Source of the DNA: Actinomycetes bacterium
GTDB taxonomy: Bacteria > Actinomycetota > Actinomycetes > Streptosporangiales > Streptosporangiaceae
DNA: 7,007 bases
Assembly (NCBI GenBank): GCA_023425615.1
Contig: JAFACJ010001034.1
Coordinates: forward strand, 1 to 7,007
Direction: 5' to 3'
Positions 4,293 through 7,007 of this stretch are shown here, in pieces. The notes beneath the pieces were generated by a model. The model did no database searches. It saw only the letters and a list, made by a program, of their open reading frames with translations, and was not told the origin of the DNA. The first letter of the stretch is position 1, and each line of letters begins with the position of its first letter. The translations under genes were made by a program, and so were the position numbers.

Positions 4293-6755
4293 TCAGCCGA
4301 ACCAGCTGCGCGACCTGCCGCTGGACTTGGCCAGCGCCAGCACCCACTCGGCGAGGTCGGTCAGCGCCTTGCGGGTCTGGTCGGACAGATAGAGGACCTC
4401 GTCGTCCAGGGGGTCCATCGTGATGTTCTGCAGGAGCTGGTACTGGTACTCGATCTCCAGGAGCGTCCCGTGCGAGGTGCGGGCGCGGATCTCCTCCACC
4501 AGCGCCGGATCCTGGGTCCGCACGATCGCCCTGCCCAGGGCCAGCGCGAACTCCTCGGCGTCCTGCCTGGTCCAGCCCAGCAGGACGAACGCGCCGCGGA
4601 TCTCGTTCAGCAGGCGGACCGCGCGGTCGCCGGTCAGCTGCCACGCCGACCTGGTCAGATGCGCCAGCACCTCCTCCAGCGGGGTGTGCCGGTAGATCGC
4701 CTCCGCGCACAGCTTGGCCACGAACTCCGGCTCGGCGTCCGGGCGCAGGCCGGTCAGCGTGAGCGCGACCTCCTCGGCCGCCAGGCCCGGCTGGCGGGTG
4801 AGGGCGAGGCGGCGCCAGGCGGCGTACCGCTCGTCCTCGATCAGCGACGGGTTCATGGCGCGCGCCGCGAGCACCACCCGCGCCAGGTCCGGGACGTCCG
4901 TGTGGAGCGACGCCAGCGCGAGCGCCGCACCGGTCTGGCGCGTGTCGGACTGCCAGGACCAGGTGGCCAGATGCGCCGTCAGATGCGCGGCGATCGGGGC
5001 GGCCAGGCCGGGGACCGCGCGGATCTGCTCGAACGCCTCCTGGTATGACGCCCAGTCGCCGGCCGTCGCGGCGGCCTCCAGATGGCGTGGCGGATGGCCC
5101 AGCGCCAGAAGGAGGGCGTCGAGCATTCCCCAGCCCGTGGAGTCGTCGGGGTCGAGCGCTGCCAGTTCCGCCATCCAGAACTCGCGCCCGGGCGGTATCC
5201 CGGTGACGAGCAGGGCCGCGAAGGCCGGGAGCACGCCCTCCAACCGGCTCGCGGCGGCGGCCGTGCGCAGCAGCATCGTCAGGCAGCCGGGGCCGCGGGC
5301 GGCGAGCCTGGAGAGGGCGCTGGCGTCCACGGGAGGGCCGTCCCAGCGCAGTACGCGGAAGAAGGGCAGGAGTATCTCCGCGGAGACGGCACGTTTCAGG
5401 TGCTCGTACCAGCCTTCCAAGTTCGCTTCCGGGTCGGTCGCGAGTTGGCGGAGCAGTTCGTACAGCACAGGGCCGTTATCGGCGAGGGCGTCGAACGTCA
5501 GCGTGTACTCGCCTTTGGTGCGGGTGCGCACGAGATGAGCCACCACCGCCTCACCGCCGGGGGCTCCCTCCAGGCTCTTCTCCGGGTCAGGGCGGGTGAC
5601 CATCCGCGCCAGGAACTCGTCGGCGAACCCCAGTCTCTCGGCCGACCACAGGTAGCGCGCCGTCTCCTGCGCCGGGTCCAGTTGCCACAGCTTCGCCCGC
5701 GCGGTGCGGACGAGGACCTCGAAGTCGCCGTCCGCCTCCGCCCAGAGCGGCTCTATCACCATGAGGTCGTCGACGTTCCCGCGGCTGATCAGCTCGTTGA
5801 ACAGGTAGCGGCGGTCCTCGGCGGAGGGCAGTTCGCGGAAGCGGCCGGACGCGAACAGCTTGTGGAGCGCGTCATAGGAGAACCGGCCGTCTCGCGCCGC
5901 GTGCAGGAGCCTGGCGGGCAGGTCGATGTCGTCCAGGATCCGTACCGCCTCCGCCGGGTCCTGTCCGGCGAGCGGCTCGGCCTGGGAGGCGAGGTAGGTG
6001 ACCAGTTCGGTCAGCGGATACTTCTCGGCGGCCTCGAACAGGCGCTTGAGGTACTCCGCCGCGTGCGCGGAGCCGGGGGGCAGGCACGGCGCCCGCCAGT
6101 CCGCTTCCACCGTTCCAGGGCGGCACTGCTGGGAGAAGGCGAGGGCGATGCGTTCGCCGCCGTCGTCGTGCCGGGTGCTCGCGGTGAGCCAGGTGCGTAT
6201 GCCGTAGGGCAGGAGCGTGGCCACCGCGTCGAAGAACGCGAGGCGCTCGTCCAAGGGCAGCTCATCGGCGTTGGTGACGGTCACCGAACCGTCGAGGAGC
6301 AGGGCCGCGACGGGCGCGACGCGGCCGAAACCGAAGCGTTCCAAAGCGAGAACCTGCTCTTCAGCGGGGGCTCCCGACGGCTCGATCCGCACCGTGCCGC
6401 CGCTCTCGGGGAGTTCCGTGGCGCGCAGCGCGTGGTATAGGCCGAGATAGGTGGCCCTGCCGCCGGACAGCACCGGGTAGGGAAGGGCGAAGTATCTGCT
6501 GACCGAAAGGGGGCGTCCGTCGGCGTCGATCTCGCGCGACCATTCCTGGATGACCAGGCCGAGATGGTACTGGTGGCCGTCGTGCACCCCGCCGAACGTC
6601 ACACGTGACGGCACGTCCTCACGTCCGGCGCCGGACGTCAGCCCGGACAGGACGCCCGCGAGGTCGCCGGAGCCGGGCACCGGTCCGCCCGAGGACAGGA
6701 CCGTGTACTCGTCATGGCTGGCCCGCAGCGCCCAGCCGACCTCCGCCCGGACCAT
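4293..6755 (-). CDS. Large helical protein, possibly GTPase-associated protein 1 (GAP1)-related
   Basis: The product is 820 residues, cytosolic by appearance, with no signal peptide, membrane segment or obvious catalytic motif. Residues 1-125 are mixed strand/helix with Gly-rich turns (SSGG 21-24, ALPYPVLSGG 90-99). Residues about 150-215 contain LLDGSVTV, then DERLAFFDAVATLLPYGIRT and LTAST. This resembles my recollection of the middle domain of actinobacterial GAP1-related proteins (LLPYG-R-LTAAT type). From about 230 to the end it is a long run of amphipathic helices rich in Leu, Ala and Glu, possibly a helical-repeat scaffold. It ends in a basic tail (KSSGRSRSWFG). GAP1 proteins accompany GTPases in predicted NTP-dependent conflict or signalling systems. 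The N-terminal part does not match the GAP1-N types I know well, so the family assignment is moderate. Start ATG 6755 has GAGGAG 5 nt upstream; a GTG at 6836 is in frame but less likely. Confidence 0.6.
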   Translation of the reverse strand: MVRAEVGWALRASHDEYTVLSSGGPVPGSGDLAGVLSGLTSGAGREDVPSRVTFGGVHDGHQYHLGLVIQEWSREIDADGRPLSVSRYFALPYPVLSGGRATYLGLYHALRATELPESGGTVRIEPSGAPAEEQVLALERFGFGRVAPVAALLLDGSVTVTNADELPLDERLAFFDAVATLLPYGIRTWLTASTRHDDGGERIALAFSQQCRPGTVEADWRAPCLPPGSAHAAEYLKRLFEAAEKYPLTELVTYLASQAEPLAGQDPAEAVRILDDIDLPARLLHAARDGRFSYDALHKLFASGRFRELPSAEDRRYLFNELISRGNVDDLMVIEPLWAEADGDFEVLVRTARAKLWQLDPAQETARYLWSAERLGFADEFLARMVTRPDPEKSLEGAPGGEAVVAHLVRTRTKGEYTLTFDALADNGPVLYELLRQLATDPEANLEGWYEHLKRAVSAEILLPFFRVLRWDGPPVDASALSRLAARGPGCLTMLLRTAAAASRLEGVLPAFAALLVTGIPPGREFWMAELAALDPDDSTGWGMLDALLLALGHPPRHLEAAATAGDWASYQEAFEQIRAVPGLAAPIAAHLTAHLATWSWQSDTRQTGAALALASLHTDVPDLARVVLAARAMNPSLIEDERYAAWRRLALTRQPGLAAEEVALTLTGLRPDAEPEFVAKLCAEAIYRHTPLEEVLAHLTRSAWQLTGDRAVRLLNEIRGAFVLLGWTRQDAEEFALALGRAIVRTQDPALVEEIRARTSHGTLLEIEYQYQLLQNITMDPLDDEVLYLSDQTRKALTDLAEWVLALAKSSGRSRSWFG

Positions 6756-6846
6756 CTCAGCTCCTCGGCAGGCTGCGACTCTCCCCGACGGCCCCCGCCG
6801 GTCCCACCCCTGGACCACCGTCCGGTGAATTCCCACCCTAGCCTCT

Positions 6847-6877
6847 TATATAACTTTGATCCACTCCTTTCTGACAA
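6847..6877 (-). promoter_or_regulatory. Possible promoter of the GAP1-like gene
   Basis: On the minus strand TTGTCA (6872-6877) is followed after 19 nt by TATATA (6847-6852), or after 18 nt by TTATAT. The spacing is at the long limit for a housekeeping promoter, but this is the only AT-rich patch upstream of the gene. A start near 6840 would leave a leader of about 85 nt before ATG 6755. Confidence 0.35.
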
Positions 6878-6968
6878 GGTATGAAATCTCAATGACTCAC
6901 CAGTTTCGGACGATCCACTGACCCTCCGAAAAGGTCCGGAAAACCCGTCGACTGGCCGGAAAGCCGAC

Positions 6969-6996
6969 GGCGCCGCGCGGACACGCGGCCGGCGCC
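6969..6996. terminator. GC-rich hairpin at the right edge
   Basis: GGCGCCG-CGCG (6969-6979) pairs with CGCG-GC-CGGCGCC (6984-6996) in an 11-bp stem interrupted by a 2-nt bulge, with a GACA loop. It may terminate a minus-strand gene lying beyond the right edge, isolating the GAP1-like gene from upstream transcription. There is no T-tract and the neighbouring gene is unseen, so the role is uncertain. Confidence 0.4.
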
Positions 6997-7007
6997 CGTA
7001 CCGTGAT

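Larger units (their letters stand above)
6756..7007. other. Intergenic region upstream of the GAP1-like gene
   Basis: No credible gene is seen in these 252 bases. Near the large gene lies a GC-rich stretch with small hairpins (GGTCC 6800-6804 against GGACC 6812-6816). Then comes an AT-rich patch (about 6840-6900) that probably holds the promoter, and then a stretch with repeated CCGGAAA-like words (6926-6963). A GC hairpin follows at the right end. Which gene lies beyond the window cannot be told. Confidence 0.5.

Noticed and set aside
3399..5048. 549-codon open frame on the + strand
   Set aside because: It runs antisense across the LLM and GAP1-like genes, has low-complexity Gly/Arg/Ala composition and no recognisable domain; high-GC coding DNA often leaves such frames open.
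5082..6440. 452-codon open frame on the + strand
   Set aside because: It is antisense to the GAP1-like gene, rich in Arg, Gly, Gln and Glu without motifs, and lies in the frame that mirrors the real gene's codon bias.
6756..6836. GTG 6836 as start of the GAP1-like gene
   Set aside because: The extra 27 residues are Arg/Gly-rich without structure, and ATG 6755 has a clear GAGGAG 5 nt upstream; an AGAGG near the GTG leaves a small doubt.
6858..6919. Direct repeat GATCCACT (6858-6865 and 6912-6919)
   Set aside because: It is only 8 bp with unrelated flanks, which is within chance for two copies this close; no sign of an attachment site or target duplication.

Overview
The window is high-GC DNA with G/C-ending codons, TANNNT-type -10 boxes, terminators without U-tracts and F420-type enzyme families. 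This points to a filamentous or mycobacteria-like actinobacterium. The genus cannot be read from this sequence. No tRNA, rRNA, CRISPR array, insertion sequence or transposase is visible.

Layout. A four-codon tail of an unseen + strand gene (2-16) ends just before a clear 13-bp terminator hairpin (41-73). A short + strand Nudix hydrolase gene follows (114-572). Everything after it is on the minus strand, so transcription runs from right to left: a large, mostly helical protein that I relate tentatively to the actinobacterial GTPase-associated protein 1 (GAP1) group (4293-6755); an LLM-class flavin/F420-dependent oxidoreductase (3276-4184) and a short-chain dehydrogenase (2395-3255), separated by 20 nt; and a soluble PP2C-like/Ser-Thr kinase fusion (603-2324). 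The kinase and Nudix genes converge on a shared 15-bp hairpin (577-620) that includes the kinase stop codon. The right end (6756-7007) is an intergenic/regulatory stretch with an AT-rich patch.

How the genes may work together. The LLM oxidoreductase and the SDR look like a two-gene redox operon. It has its own promoter (TTGTAA-N16-TAGGCT) placed so that the message would start at the first base of the GTG codon, i.e. leaderless, with two dyads upstream centred at about -41.5 and -62. The kinase fusion has a complete Hanks-type kinase domain, but its PP2C-like half has lost several metal- and phosphate-binding residues. It is probably a pseudophosphatase acting as a sensor or regulator of the kinase. 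GAP1-related proteins are known from actinobacterial NTP-dependent conflict or signalling systems that include GTPases, kinases and PP2C modules. The GAP1-like gene and the kinase fusion may therefore belong to one such system, but the redox pair lies between them, and the expected GTPase or effector partner is not inside the window.

The points most worth a second look are the degenerate PP2C domain fused to an intact kinase, the GAP1-like gene, and the leaderless promoter with phased dyads.
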